Shown: piece by piece, positions 17,778-25,213 of the stretch
Layout: every line of letters begins with the position of its first letter
Position numbering within the stretch: position 1 is the first letter of the stretch
NCBI RefSeq assembly: GCF_025685425.1
Contig: NZ_JAGTAS010000026.1
Coordinates: 105,090 to 169,089 of the forward strand
DNA length: 64,000 bases
Direction of reading: 5' to 3'
DNA from: Terriglobus albidus
GTDB taxonomy: Bacteria > Acidobacteriota > Terriglobia > Terriglobales > Acidobacteriaceae
Made by a program: the position numbers and the translations under genes
Notes under the pieces: model-generated
What the model saw: only the letters and a program-made list of their open reading frames with translations
The model's database searches: none
What the model was told of the DNA's origin: nothing

Positions 17778-18653
17778 TCAGCGCTCTTCTCGCGTCTCTG
17801 GTAACTTCATCGCGAGCAGCGCTGCAGGATTCAAATTCTCACCACCCCAGCGAAGCGACACGTGCAGGTGTGGTCCTGTGACGCGTCCTGTCGCTCCGGA
17901 GAGGCCGAGTAGCTGGCCTTTCTTCACCATCTCGCCTGCCTTCACCTGTAAGCGCGAGAAGTGCATGTAGATGCTGAAGAGCTGATTGCCATGATCGATG
18001 ATGACGCAGTTGCCTTCAAGAAACATGCGCCGCGCCAGCACGACCCGGCCCGAGTTCAGCGCATGGACAGCAGTTCCGGGACGTGCGGGAAAGTCTGATC
18101 CGCGATGGATGCTGACCTTCTTCCCGTTGAAGATCCGGTTGTCGCCGAAGTTGTCGAAGACCCTGGAGGCAACCGGCGCCGCAAAACTGCCGGACCATAA
18201 TGGCTGCGAGACAGAGCTTGCAAAGGCGCGCTTCTTCGCGGCTGCATCGCGCTCCATCTGCCGCTGCGCCGCAGGGCTGGGGGCGATGAAGGCCTTCGCC
18301 ACAGAGAGCGTGCTGGAGTGAAAGTTCGCCGCGGTTATCTGTATCTCCTGCGTTGTGTTCAACGGTGCACCACCTGCATAGATTCCGCCGATCGATATGG
18401 GATAGGACGTTGGCTCCTGTTCGACATCGGCTCCGGCGAGGGCGTACCAGATGCGTCTGTCGTTTGCGGGAAAGAAGCCAACCTCTTTACCAAGCCATGT
18501 CGCCGTGATATGCGTTGCGGGGCGATCGAGTGTGAGCGTGAATAGTACCGGCGATCCCTGTTCGATATGCTGCGGCTGCCAGGTAAGTGTCTGCGCATGG
18601 AGAGCCGAGGCAGCAAACAGAAGCAGAACGACGAGCAGCGGAAATCTAAGCAT
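17778..18653 (-). CDS. M23 family peptidoglycan endopeptidase-like protein, exported
   Basis: 291 residues from ATG 18653 (a TTG five codons upstream is an alternative). An N-terminal signal peptide ends …SALHAQ. Residues about 25-120 form an immunoglobulin-like beta region. The C-terminal LytM domain has both zinc motifs, HRGSD (H-x3-D) and HLH in GPHLHVSLRWGG. Such enzymes cut peptide cross-links in peptidoglycan. It lies 27 bases downstream of the Y-family polymerase gene on the same strand, so co-transcription is possible but no functional link is evident. The last residues overlap a family B repeat. Confidence 0.92.
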   Translation of the reverse strand: MLRFPLLVVLLLFAASALHAQTLTWQPQHIEQGSPVLFTLTLDRPATHITATWLGKEVGFFPANDRRIWYALAGADVEQEPTSYPISIGGIYAGGAPLNTTQEIQITAANFHSSTLSVAKAFIAPSPAAQRQMERDAAAKKRAFASSVSQPLWSGSFAAPVASRVFDNFGDNRIFNGKKVSIHRGSDFPARPGTAVHALNSGRVVLARRMFLEGNCVIIDHGNQLFSIYMHFSRLQVKAGEMVKKGQLLGLSGATGRVTGPHLHVSLRWGGENLNPAALLAMKLPETREER

Positions 18654-18680
18654 GCCTCTACTGTGCAACGAGAGGATAAC

Positions 18681-20021
18681 CTACATCCACTCGCTTCCGT
18701 ATTGCACCGGAATCTGCGTAAAGGCGATGCGCGTCGGCGCGGAGTCGCGGGCCGACATCATGCCGGCAAGATGCACGGTGGTATGGCCATGTTTGAGGTT
18801 GATCTGATCGATAGCCGAGGAGAGCTGCGAGCGGCGGTCCTGATCGGCAAAAAGTCCCGGGTTATGGTGAGACTCCGGCAGCAGGCGTCCGAGCGTGACG
18901 CCAACGAAGAATGGTTTTTCAAAGTCAGGCCCCTGCGGCCGCTTCTGCCAGAGCTTTTGCAGGACTTCCAGCAGCGTGAGCGTATCCTGCGCATCCGGGA
19001 AGCGGGCTTCCATTCCCCAGCCGGTATGCTTCAGGCCGGAGAAGTGTTGTTTTGACCGCAGTCGCTCTGCCTGTTCGCGATTCAACGCGAAGCGGATGTG
19101 CAGCGCCATGGAGCCGGCATAGAACTTCTCCATCCGCAGCCGCATGGCGGCTTTATGCAGAAGCTTGTGGGCCACCGCCCAGGAGCCGGGGATGGTGCGA
19201 TGCTCGGGAGCAAGAACGTGAGAGTGGCCGAGAGACTTCTGGATCTCACTTGGCACGGGAGCGCCGTCGTCGCCGGTGACATGACCGCGCAGCCAGTGAT
19301 AAAGGCGGTCTCCCCACACAGAGTCCCAGAGCTTATGCATCCCTGGGCGATCCAGCGCCAGGAGTTGCGGCATGGTTTGGATTCCCTGGGCCTTCAGGCG
19401 AGCCTCAGTGCGGGCACCCACGCCGGGAAGGTCACGCAGCTCCAGGTGTGCGATGGCGCGCGGCAACTGCGAGGGAAGCAGGCCTATCAGGCCATCGGGC
19501 TTTTGCATGTCGCTGGCGATCTTCGCCAGGTAGCGGTTCGGCGCCATGCCGATGGAGCAGCGCAGCATCTCGCCGACGTCTTGATAGATCGCCTGCTTGA
19601 TGTTGTGGGCGATGCGGCGCGCATTTTCCGGCAACTGTTCGCGTCCCATCAACTGGCAGACCATCTCATCAATGGAAGGCGTATGTGAGACAGGACATAC
19701 GCGTTCGACCGCTTCTGCGATGGCATGGGAGAACCTCGCGTACTCGGTATGACTGCCTTCGACGAGGATGATGCCAGGGCACTTCTGCTTGGCCTCGCCA
19801 ACGATGGTGCCTGTCTTGACGCCAAACTCTTTGGCTTCATAGCTGGCGGCGATGCAGGCAGTGGTATCGGAGTTGGTGGGAACAACGGCCAGCGGGCGGT
19901 TGCGGTACTCCGGATGAAGCTGCTGCTCGACCGAGGCGAAGAAGGAGTTGAGGTCGATGTGCAGAAAGACGAACCGGTCCTCCGGTATGCGGAACTCGCT
20001 GGATGGGGGCGCGGCCGTCAT
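18681..20021 (-). CDS. dinB: Y-family DNA polymerase (Pol IV / DinB-like)
   Basis: 446 residues from ATG 20021. Catalytic acids are D23 in FLHIDLNSFFASVEQ and D118-E119 in TPSIDEMV, so it should be an active translesion polymerase. Palm and fingers are followed by helix-hairpin-helix (LRDLPGVGARTEARLKAQGI) and the little-finger domain. The frame is open to 20099, but that extension runs into the repeat element at 20084, so the shorter form is preferred. AAGGAGA occurs 16 bases upstream, too far to be a normal site. The C-terminus (PVQYGSEWM) has no obvious beta-clamp motif of the QLxLF type. I see no LexA box. Confidence 0.92.
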   Translation of the reverse strand: MTAAPPSSEFRIPEDRFVFLHIDLNSFFASVEQQLHPEYRNRPLAVVPTNSDTTACIAASYEAKEFGVKTGTIVGEAKQKCPGIILVEGSHTEYARFSHAIAEAVERVCPVSHTPSIDEMVCQLMGREQLPENARRIAHNIKQAIYQDVGEMLRCSIGMAPNRYLAKIASDMQKPDGLIGLLPSQLPRAIAHLELRDLPGVGARTEARLKAQGIQTMPQLLALDRPGMHKLWDSVWGDRLYHWLRGHVTGDDGAPVPSEIQKSLGHSHVLAPEHRTIPGSWAVAHKLLHKAAMRLRMEKFYAGSMALHIRFALNREQAERLRSKQHFSGLKHTGWGMEARFPDAQDTLTLLEVLQKLWQKRPQGPDFEKPFFVGVTLGRLLPESHHNPGLFADQDRRSQLSSAIDQINLKHGHTTVHLAGMMSARDSAPTRIAFTQIPVQYGSEWM

Positions 20022-20083
20022 GGCAAACTGATTATATTCTCCTTTTCTTCGCTGGAATTGTGGATGCTTAAACATCAGACTCA

Positions 20084-20348
20084 AGGGTCTGTCATCCAAT
20101 TCCCGCCGTCAGCGCCGGCAGCAGATTTTTTTGAGATCGAGGAGCGAGGAGAGAACTGTAGCTGATCTACTGGAACGACGAGGGACAACGAGATCGAGAA
20201 AATCTGCGCCGGCCCTTCGGGTTGCGGCGCAAATTCCCGTACTTCGTTGTCGGCCTCGGCAGTGGGAACGCCACAGCCTTCGGCCTCCGTCTCGTATGAA
20301 CAAATTTGCGCTCGCAACGCTGACGACAGGAATTGGATGACAGACCCT
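20084..20348. repeat. Structured inverted-repeat element, copy 1 (265 bp)
   Basis: Ends are 31-bp inverted repeats with two mismatches: AGGGTCTGTCATCCAATTCC… at the left and its complement at the right. Inside are further stems: GCAGATTTT (about 20121) with AAAATCTGC (about 20199), GTTGCGGCGCAAATT (20221-20235) with the complementary arm at about 20303-20319, and a GTGGgaacgCCAC hairpin. Copy 2 at 58349-58619 keeps all these stems with different bases. It lies between dinB (minus) and the cupin gene (plus), ending 6 bases before the cupin ATG 20355. It could be a miniature mobile element or a structured RNA. Confidence 0.85.
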
Positions 20349-20354
20349 AAGTCT

Positions 20355-20723
20355 ATGAACGATTTTGGAACCGACCCGGCAAAGGTCATCAGCCGCCAAA
20401 GCGCGGAGCACTATCTCTGGGGCAAGCAGTGCGACGGCTGGCATCTTGTAAAGCAGGATGGCCTGAGTGTGATTGAAGAGCGCATGCCTCCGGCCACGAG
20501 CGAGGTGCGGCATCATCATGTGCGCTCGCGCCAGTTTGCTTACGTGCTGGAGGGTGAGTTGACGATGGAGGTCGAGCACCACGACTTCACGGTCCGCGCC
20601 GGAGAGGGGATTGAGATCCATCCCGGGCAGAGCCATCAGGCGATGAATCGCAGCGGAGGGGATGTGCGCTTTCTGATGATCAGCCAGCCGCCCAGTCACG
20701 GTGATCGGATCGATGAGGTTTAG
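20355..20723 (+). CDS. Small cupin-domain protein
   Basis: 122 residues from ATG 20355; an in-frame ATG at 20337 lies inside the terminal repeat of the upstream element and is less likely to be the native start. One double-stranded beta-helix domain: motif 1 is HHHVRSRQFAYVLEGELTME (metal-binding His cluster and Gly-Glu turn) and motif 2 is HPGQSHQAMN. Substrate and reaction cannot be told; members include mannose isomerases, dioxygenases and sensors. No ribosome site is visible. The repeat element occupies its whole promoter region. Confidence 0.85.
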   Translation: MNDFGTDPAKVISRQSAEHYLWGKQCDGWHLVKQDGLSVIEERMPPATSEVRHHHVRSRQFAYVLEGELTMEVEHHDFTVRAGEGIEIHPGQSHQAMNRSGGDVRFLMISQPPSHGDRIDEV

Positions 20724-21185
20724 TTTTGCCGGCTCTTTTATCGCACTTTAGGTAAACAAGCGGACACAGGTGGGAAGTCCAACTCAAGGTGCGTCATCTT
20801 CTGGTGGAGGGTCGTGCGAAGATCGAGGGTACTGAACTGTCTCCAGACATCCCTTACAACCCCGTCATAAGGATGTCTGGAGACAGTTCGGTGTCCCAAT
20901 AGGTTTTTGTCTTGCTTAAGGGCATGGCTTCAGCCATGCCGTTCGAAATTCCTGGAACGACGCGGCTTAAAGCCGCTTTCTTTTGGAGGCTGTTGTCGCA
21001 CGGCTAAAAGCCGTGCGCTTAAGCAAGACATTCGCACCTGCGGTGCGAAATGGCTTCGCGGTAATGGGAGCGCTGGACTAAAGCGCCGAGTTTTCGCTGA
21101 CAAGCGTAAGGGTGTTTGGAGACAGCTTTGTCATGCAATATACAAAGCCCTCGCCGAAGCGAGGGCTTGTTGTAGTGTGTCGATT
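20724..21185. repeat. Intergenic repeats with a 19-bp perfect inverted repeat
   Basis: No gene seen in 462 bases. A perfect 19-bp inverted repeat, GAACTGTCTCCAGACATCC at 20834-20852 and its complement at 20871-20889, has an 18-base loop. Family E palindromes follow at about 20911-21060: CATGGCTTCAGCCATG, CGGCTTAAAGCCG, CACGGCTAAAAGCCGTG and TTCGCACCTGCGGTGCGAA, bracketed by CTTGCTTAAG and CTTAAGCAAG. AAGCCCTCGCcgaaGCGAGGGCTT (21145-21168) is probably the terminator of the minus-strand gene at 21186. Confidence 0.75.
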
Positions 21186-21734
21186 TTAGTGGGCCAGGTG
21201 GCTGTCGCTGGCGGCTTCGTGGGCTGCTGTCAGCTGGCGGACCAGGGCCGGCAGGCCGAAGAGCACACCGGCGATCAGGCCGGTCGCGATGAGGTCATTG
21301 CGGTAGAAGGGAATCGCTGCAACGTAGCAGGCGGCGAGTCCGCTCACGCTCTTGGCGTATAGGTTTGACCATGCCCAGACAAAGAAATTCGAGATCACAA
21401 AGAAGCTCGTGGCCGAGGCCAGCACCGCACCGGTGACGCGCAGGAAGCTCTGCTTTGCCAGAGTCACGTTCGCCATCAGGCAGACGCCGGCGTACCAGGC
21501 CCAGGTGGGCAGGTAATGCGAAGCGTGGAAGGCGTAGCCGTAGGCATAGACGGTCAGGTAGTAATCGGTCGCCATCAAGGCAAGCGTTGCAACGATGGCG
21601 TGCCACCGGTTGCGCTTTGCGCCGAAGTAGAGCAAACCGCCGCCGACGGCAGTAAAGCCAATCCCTGCGGAGTGGGTCAGGTGCGGCAGAAGGCGGCTGA
21701 AGACCGCGACGAGAAGTACCAGATACGCTGTCAT
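21186..21734 (-). CDS. DUF6580-like integral membrane protein
   Basis: 182 residues with five to six hydrophobic segments and conserved-looking stretches VGGGLLYFGAKRNRW and FVISNFFVWAW, matching my recollection of the DUF6580 (putative small transport or ECF S-component-like) family. No catalytic residues are evident. It is separated by a bidirectional terminator (21790-21816) from the next minus-strand gene, so it is probably transcribed alone. Confidence 0.75.
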   Translation of the reverse strand: MTAYLVLLVAVFSRLLPHLTHSAGIGFTAVGGGLLYFGAKRNRWHAIVATLALMATDYYLTVYAYGYAFHASHYLPTWAWYAGVCLMANVTLAKQSFLRVTGAVLASATSFFVISNFFVWAWSNLYAKSVSGLAACYVAAIPFYRNDLIATGLIAGVLFGLPALVRQLTAAHEAASDSHLAH

Positions 21735-21789
21735 AGTGAGGTGTCCCTAACGTTTTTATTCTGTGCTTATCGCAGAGGGCGGTCAAGCG

Positions 21790-21816
21790 AAAGGGTCGTC
21801 CGAAGACGACCCTTTT
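21790..21816 (-). terminator. Terminator downstream of the 292-aa membrane protein gene
   Basis: An 11-bp stem (AAAGGGTCGTC with GACGACCCTTT) around a CGAA loop. It would also work in the other direction. Confidence 0.8.
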
Positions 21817-21838
21817 ACATTTCCAACTGGAATGAAGC

Positions 21839-22717
21839 TTAGTTGAGGGCAGCGACCGGAACTGTCTTCTCAGCGGCGCGGCGCATGATCTCAAGCTCAG
21901 CGGGCGCAAAAAGATCGGGCGAGCTGCTGCCTACGACGACATAACCAGGGTCATGCCCCAAAGCCAGCGAAACCTGGTTCCACTTGAGGAAGGGAGAGGT
22001 CGTCGGCAGCACAATCATGCGGCGCTGCGGCTCGGGGATGAAGAAGTAGGCTGCCCAGATTCCGAACGCAATGCTGATGGCCACTCCGCGAACGATGCTG
22101 AGAGTGGAATAGACACTGGTCTGGTTCGTGAGGAATGCGGAGTAAACGAGCTCGACCGTCGACAGGATGCCCAGGCCGAGACTGATGCCGAAGATGCGGC
22201 TGCGGTGAGAGAGGCCCATCGGGCGGATGGCGAAGCAGACGAAGAGCAGCAGACACAAGGTCAGGATGCTCTGGGTGCGCTGCAACTGGTTGGCCGCATT
22301 GATGATGAACTTGGTGCTGGTCATGTGGGGGCCGAAGGCCATGCCAATGGCGACAGCGATCGAGATGGCTGCGGCCCAGCGGAAGACCAGGAGGCCCAGC
22401 GACTGCAGGCCTTTCAATGGTTCCATCGCCAGCTTGAAAATGCTGTAGATCACCAGGATGGAGAGGATCGCTTCAAGGGCGTAGGCGGTCCAGTAGGTAT
22501 AGAAATAGATCGGGTAGACGGTGTGCTTGTCGACGCCTCTGGCCAACAGGCCGAGGATCAGCAATGCAATGCTGTCAGCCGCCACTTTGGTGGAGAGCAG
22601 GAGAAACAAGCTAAAGAACGCCCGCACCTGCCTGGCGCGAAACAGTGCGCCGATCGTGATCAGGCAGAGAAGTGGATCAACGTATTCCAGAAGCTCAATA
22701 ACCGATTTTGCGTTCAT
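21839..22717 (-). CDS. Unrecognised integral membrane protein, about seven transmembrane segments
   Basis: 292 residues with hydrophobic segments near residues 15-30, 35-58, 75-100, 110-128, 150-165, 175-195 and 207-228; the C-terminal 60 residues are soluble. I do not recognise the family; the seven-segment layout and a short cytosolic-type tail are all that can be seen. AGGAG lies seven bases before the ATG. It is the fourth gene in a row after the three secreted micro-peptide genes, 83 bases behind the last of them with no visible terminator, so it may be co-transcribed and act on or sense these peptides. That link is inference only. Confidence 0.75.
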   Translation of the reverse strand: MNAKSVIELLEYVDPLLCLITIGALFRARQVRAFFSLFLLLSTKVAADSIALLILGLLARGVDKHTVYPIYFYTYWTAYALEAILSILVIYSIFKLAMEPLKGLQSLGLLVFRWAAAISIAVAIGMAFGPHMTSTKFIINAANQLQRTQSILTLCLLLFVCFAIRPMGLSHRSRIFGISLGLGILSTVELVYSAFLTNQTSVYSTLSIVRGVAISIAFGIWAAYFFIPEPQRRMIVLPTTSPFLKWNQVSLALGHDPGYVVVGSSSPDLFAPAELEIMRRAAEKTVPVAALN

Positions 22718-22800
22718 GAACAGGCTCCTGCAGCTATCGGGACTTTAACTCTATCCCACGGGAGGAGCCGATTCAACGAATTTCCGCTGCAACTTTCGTA

Positions 22801-22959
22801 TTAGAGACCGCAGGCGTTCGGGTCGTCGGGCGGGCAGGCCGGAACGGGGACGATGCTGGCGGCGCGGGTCGGCTTCACATCAGCGGTGCGGGTGTGCGCA
22901 GAAGCAACGGCTCCGGTGAGAGCAAGGGCAACAGCGAGAGTGCGAATGGCGATCTTCAT
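22801..22959 (-). CDS. Secreted micro-peptide, tandem copy 1 (52 aa)
   Basis: ATG 22959, TAA 22801-22803; AGGAGGAA lies seven bases before the ATG. Residues 1-21 form a signal peptide (ending AVASA), leaving a 31-residue mature peptide that starts HTRTADVKP and ends PVPACPPDDPNACGL, with two Cys separated by seven residues (C42, C50). Variable residues are T31, A33, A34, V37. Compared with copy 3 I count about 17 silent and 2 amino-acid changes, which shows selection on the protein. Function unknown; a signalling peptide, bacteriocin or small envelope factor are all possible. Confidence 0.85.
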   Translation of the reverse strand: MKIAIRTLAVALALTGAVASAHTRTADVKPTRAASIVPVPACPPDDPNACGL

Positions 22960-23024
22960 GGTGTTCTTCCTCCTAGGAAATCCTGGGGTGATCTTTGGTT
23001 TTCACTGCATCAAAACGAATTGCA

Positions 23025-23183
23025 TTAGAGGCCGCAGGCATTCGGATCATCGGGCGGGCAGGCCGGAACGGGGATGATGCTTGTGGTGCGGGTCGGCTTC
23101 ACATCGGCAGTACGGGTGTGGGCGGAAGCAACAGCTCCGGTCAGGGCAAGGGCGACGGCGAGGGTGCGGATAGCGATCTTCAT
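23025..23183 (-). CDS. Secreted micro-peptide, tandem copy 2 (52 aa)
   Basis: ATG 23183, TAA 23025-23027; CAGGAG lies nine bases upstream of the ATG. The signal peptide is identical in sequence to copies 1 and 3. The mature part has T31, T33, T34, I37 and the same C-terminus CPPDDPNACGL. The gene lies 60 bases after copy 3 and 65 bases before copy 1, each spacer having its own ribosome site. The spacers are not alike beyond the ribosome site, so the repeat unit is essentially the gene itself. Confidence 0.85.
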   Translation of the reverse strand: MKIAIRTLAVALALTGAVASAHTRTADVKPTRTTSIIPVPACPPDDPNACGL

Positions 23184-23243
23184 ATTTGTGAACTCCTGGG
23201 AAGTAATAAATTACAGAAAACAAAAGATTTGCGGTCAGTATGA

Positions 23244-23402
23244 CTAGAGGCCGCAGGCGTTCGGATCATCGGGCGGGCAGGCTGGAACGGGCACAATGCT
23301 GGTCGCGCGAGCAGGCTTTACGTCGGCGGTACGGGTGTGCGCAGAGGCAACGGCTCCGGTCAGAGCGAGGGCGACGGCGAGAGTGCGGATGGCGATCTTC
23401 AT
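23244..23402 (-). CDS. Secreted micro-peptide, tandem copy 3, first in the row (52 aa)
   Basis: ATG 23402, TAG 23244-23246. It has the same 21-residue signal peptide; the mature peptide has A31, A33, T34, V37. It is the promoter-proximal copy, with GAGGTT 11 bases upstream of the ATG. The two Cys, the central PPDDP and the terminal CGL are identical in all three copies. If the Cys pair forms a disulfide, the mature peptide would be a 9-residue loop at the C-terminus. No processing enzyme or dedicated ABC exporter gene is adjacent, so Sec export is the likely route. Confidence 0.85.
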   Translation of the reverse strand: MKIAIRTLAVALALTGAVASAHTRTADVKPARATSIVPVPACPPDDPNACGL

Positions 23403-23540
23403 TGTGTTGAGAACCTCAATTCGGGCTAAAAATTTTTCTGGACTAGCCAGATGTCGAGAGAGTATCGTGGTGAATATCCATAAGTCCAATAGAATCAATT
23501 ACATATAAAAATATTAATCATTTTTGATTACCGAGGTAAC
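23403..23540 (-). promoter_or_regulatory. AT-rich leader and promoter region of the micro-peptide cluster
   Basis: A markedly AT-rich patch (about 23496-23527, TTAATATTTTTATATG on the minus strand) precedes TTGGAC, 17 bases, GATACT. Either could be part of a promoter; no perfect consensus is present. The remaining bases to 23696 hold no gene; a small hairpin AAAGCCGGCAtctcTGCCGGCTTT (23659-23682) probably ends the lipoprotein transcript. Confidence 0.4.
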
Positions 23541-23696
23541 TTTCCCTCGATGCTGGCCTCCCCTGCCGCAAGTCCTAGAAAACAGTCAGGGTTCCGGCAA
23601 AAACGCGCAATTCTGGCGATTCCGTTTCGCCGCGATGCAGGTTTAAAAACGACAAAGCCGGCATCTCTGCCGGCTTTGCTGGCTTTTGCGTGACTC

Positions 23697-24227
23697 TTAG
23701 TCCACGACCTGCCATCCTGCCCCGGTCTGGGCCAGGGGAGTGGTTGCAGTCGCCTCACCGCTGAGGTCTTTGGCTAGTTGCGGGAAGGCTGCTTTCAGAT
23801 CGTCAGACTTTGCCCATCCCGGAACATCTTTCATCTGGTAGCGATACGTAACACCTGTCTGCCGGAAGCCATCCTTTACTGCCGGAGGAGTATTGCTGAG
23901 CACCGCTGTCGCCTCGCGGTAGCCGTAGCAGTAGCGCGGAGCCCCGGTTTTGCCGTAGTCGGTCGGCTCGTAATAGGCAAGCTTCTCCTCCTTTGTGCGT
24001 TTGAGCAGCAGGACTTTTACCAGGGCATCGAGCTGTTGCTGCTCCTTGGGATTGCTGGTCGTGTAGGGGAAGCGCCAGCCGGCAGGGAACAGGCAGTCGC
24101 GGCGATGTTCTGGCCAGTATCGATTCAGTCCGGATAAGAAGTTCTCCGGCGTCTCGGCGGTTTTGCTGTTACAGCCGGCGATCAGGGAGACAGCGAGCAG
24201 GAGAGCAATACGTGCAGGGACTTTCAT
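23697..24227 (-). CDS. Hypothetical lipoprotein, 176 aa
   Basis: Start ATG 24227 gives a lipoprotein signal peptide with lipobox SLIAGC (Cys19). The mature protein has a conserved-looking core with YYEPTDYGKTGAPRYCYGYREA and two further Cys; I do not recognise a family. The start lies only 21 bases from the start of the divergent methyltransferase gene, and no ribosome site is visible. A hairpin at 23659-23682 is its probable terminator. Surface-anchored by inference; role unknown. Confidence 0.75.
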   Translation of the reverse strand: MKVPARIALLLAVSLIAGCNSKTAETPENFLSGLNRYWPEHRRDCLFPAGWRFPYTTSNPKEQQQLDALVKVLLLKRTKEEKLAYYEPTDYGKTGAPRYCYGYREATAVLSNTPPAVKDGFRQTGVTYRYQMKDVPGWAKSDDLKAAFPQLAKDLSGEATATTPLAQTGAGWQVVD

Positions 24228-24248
24228 GTTTCGTATGATGCAAATGGA

Positions 24249-25100
24249 ATGATTGAGGGAACTCCATCCCGAACCGCTCTCCGCGTTGCCATGCGGCGGG
24301 CTGCGCATCAGGTCTTTGATCGCCCGCTGGTGCTGGAGGATCCGGTCGCTTTGCAGATTCTTCCTCCGGAACAGCGGGACGAGGTCAAGCGCACGCCCGA
24401 TGGTCTGCGTAAGCCCTTCTCGGCCGCAATCCGCGCCTTCATGGTGGTCCGCAGCCGGTATGCGGAAGACCTGCTTGGCGCCGCTGTCGCGCGCGGGTTG
24501 TCGCAGTACGTGCTGCTGGGAGCGGGGCTGGATACCTTTGCCTACCGCAATCCGTTCTCCGAGGTGCGGGTCTTTGAGGTGGACTTCCCTGCAACGCAGG
24601 TCTGGAAGCAGAGCCTGTTGGCAGAGGCTGGTGTTACGGTTCCGGGAAATGCTCGCTTTGCTCCCGTGGACTTTGAGGAGCATTCGCTTGCAGAGGGACT
24701 CGCCGAGGCGGGATTCGATTTTTCGCAGCCTGCCTTCTTTGCCTGGCTGGGCGTGGTGCCGTACCTCAGCGAAAGGGGATTTTCGGAGACGCTGCGTTTC
24801 ATCGCGGAGCGGCCCGCAGGATCAGGTGTGGTCTTCGACTACTCGCAGCCGCGCGAGGTGCTGCCGCCGGTGGAGCAGATGATGCTGGACTCGATGTCCG
24901 CGCGCGTGGCGCAGGCAGGCGAGCCTTTCCAGCTCTTCTTCCGCAAAGAGGAACTGATTGACCGGCTCACGGAGGGCGGATTCGGGAAGATTGAGGATCT
25001 GGGTGGACCGGATCTCTCAGCGCGTTACCTTGCCGGGCGGGATGATGGGCTGGCGCTGCGGGGTAGTGGAGGCCGGATCATCTCGGCCTGGAGAGGGTAG
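24249..25100 (+). CDS. Class I SAM-dependent methyltransferase, LCM/TIGR00027 family
   Basis: 283 residues. Family signatures are RTALRVAMRRAAHQ with FDRPLVLEDPVA at the N-terminus, the SAM loop YVLLGAGLDTFAYRNP, the acidic strand VRVFEVDFPATQ, and AWLGVVPYLSE. The family is related to leucine carboxyl methyltransferase; members in mycobacteria and polyketide clusters methylate small molecules, substrate unknown here. No biosynthetic cluster surrounds it. Divergent from the lipoprotein gene with a 21-base gap, so promoters must overlap coding sequence or transcripts must be leaderless. Confidence 0.88.
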   Translation: MIEGTPSRTALRVAMRRAAHQVFDRPLVLEDPVALQILPPEQRDEVKRTPDGLRKPFSAAIRAFMVVRSRYAEDLLGAAVARGLSQYVLLGAGLDTFAYRNPFSEVRVFEVDFPATQVWKQSLLAEAGVTVPGNARFAPVDFEEHSLAEGLAEAGFDFSQPAFFAWLGVVPYLSERGFSETLRFIAERPAGSGVVFDYSQPREVLPPVEQMMLDSMSARVAQAGEPFQLFFRKEELIDRLTEGGFGKIEDLGGPDLSARYLAGRDDGLALRGSGGRIISAWRG

Positions 25101-25213
25101 CGGCCCGTCGACATAAGGATGTTCGAGCGAAGCTCGAACATCCACCCATCGGGTTGCGATGGATGGGGCACCAGTGGATGGGGCATCTTGAATTTGCCGA
25201 TGGTCTTTAGCGG
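25101..25213. repeat. Short palindromes between the methyltransferase and AlkD genes
   Basis: GGATGTTCGAGC/GCTCGAACATCC (25118-25142) forms a 12-bp hairpin. CCATCGGGTTGCGATGG and two GGATGGGGCA units follow. These match palindromes near other genes in the window and may terminate transcripts from both sides. Confidence 0.6.

Noticed and set aside
20021..20099. N-terminal extension of the Y-family polymerase up to 20099
   Set aside because: It reaches into the repeat element, uses a TTG start, and has no similarity to polymerase N-termini. ATG 20021 is preferred.
20109..20699. Minus-strand open frame over the structured element and cupin gene
   Set aside because: Part of its translation resembles that from copy 2 only because the repeat DNA is similar. 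Stop positions and frame are not kept, and the paired stems explain the conservation better.
24228..24683. Long upstream extension of the 176-aa lipoprotein frame
   Set aside because: It is antisense to the methyltransferase gene, and the lipobox fixes the start at 24227.
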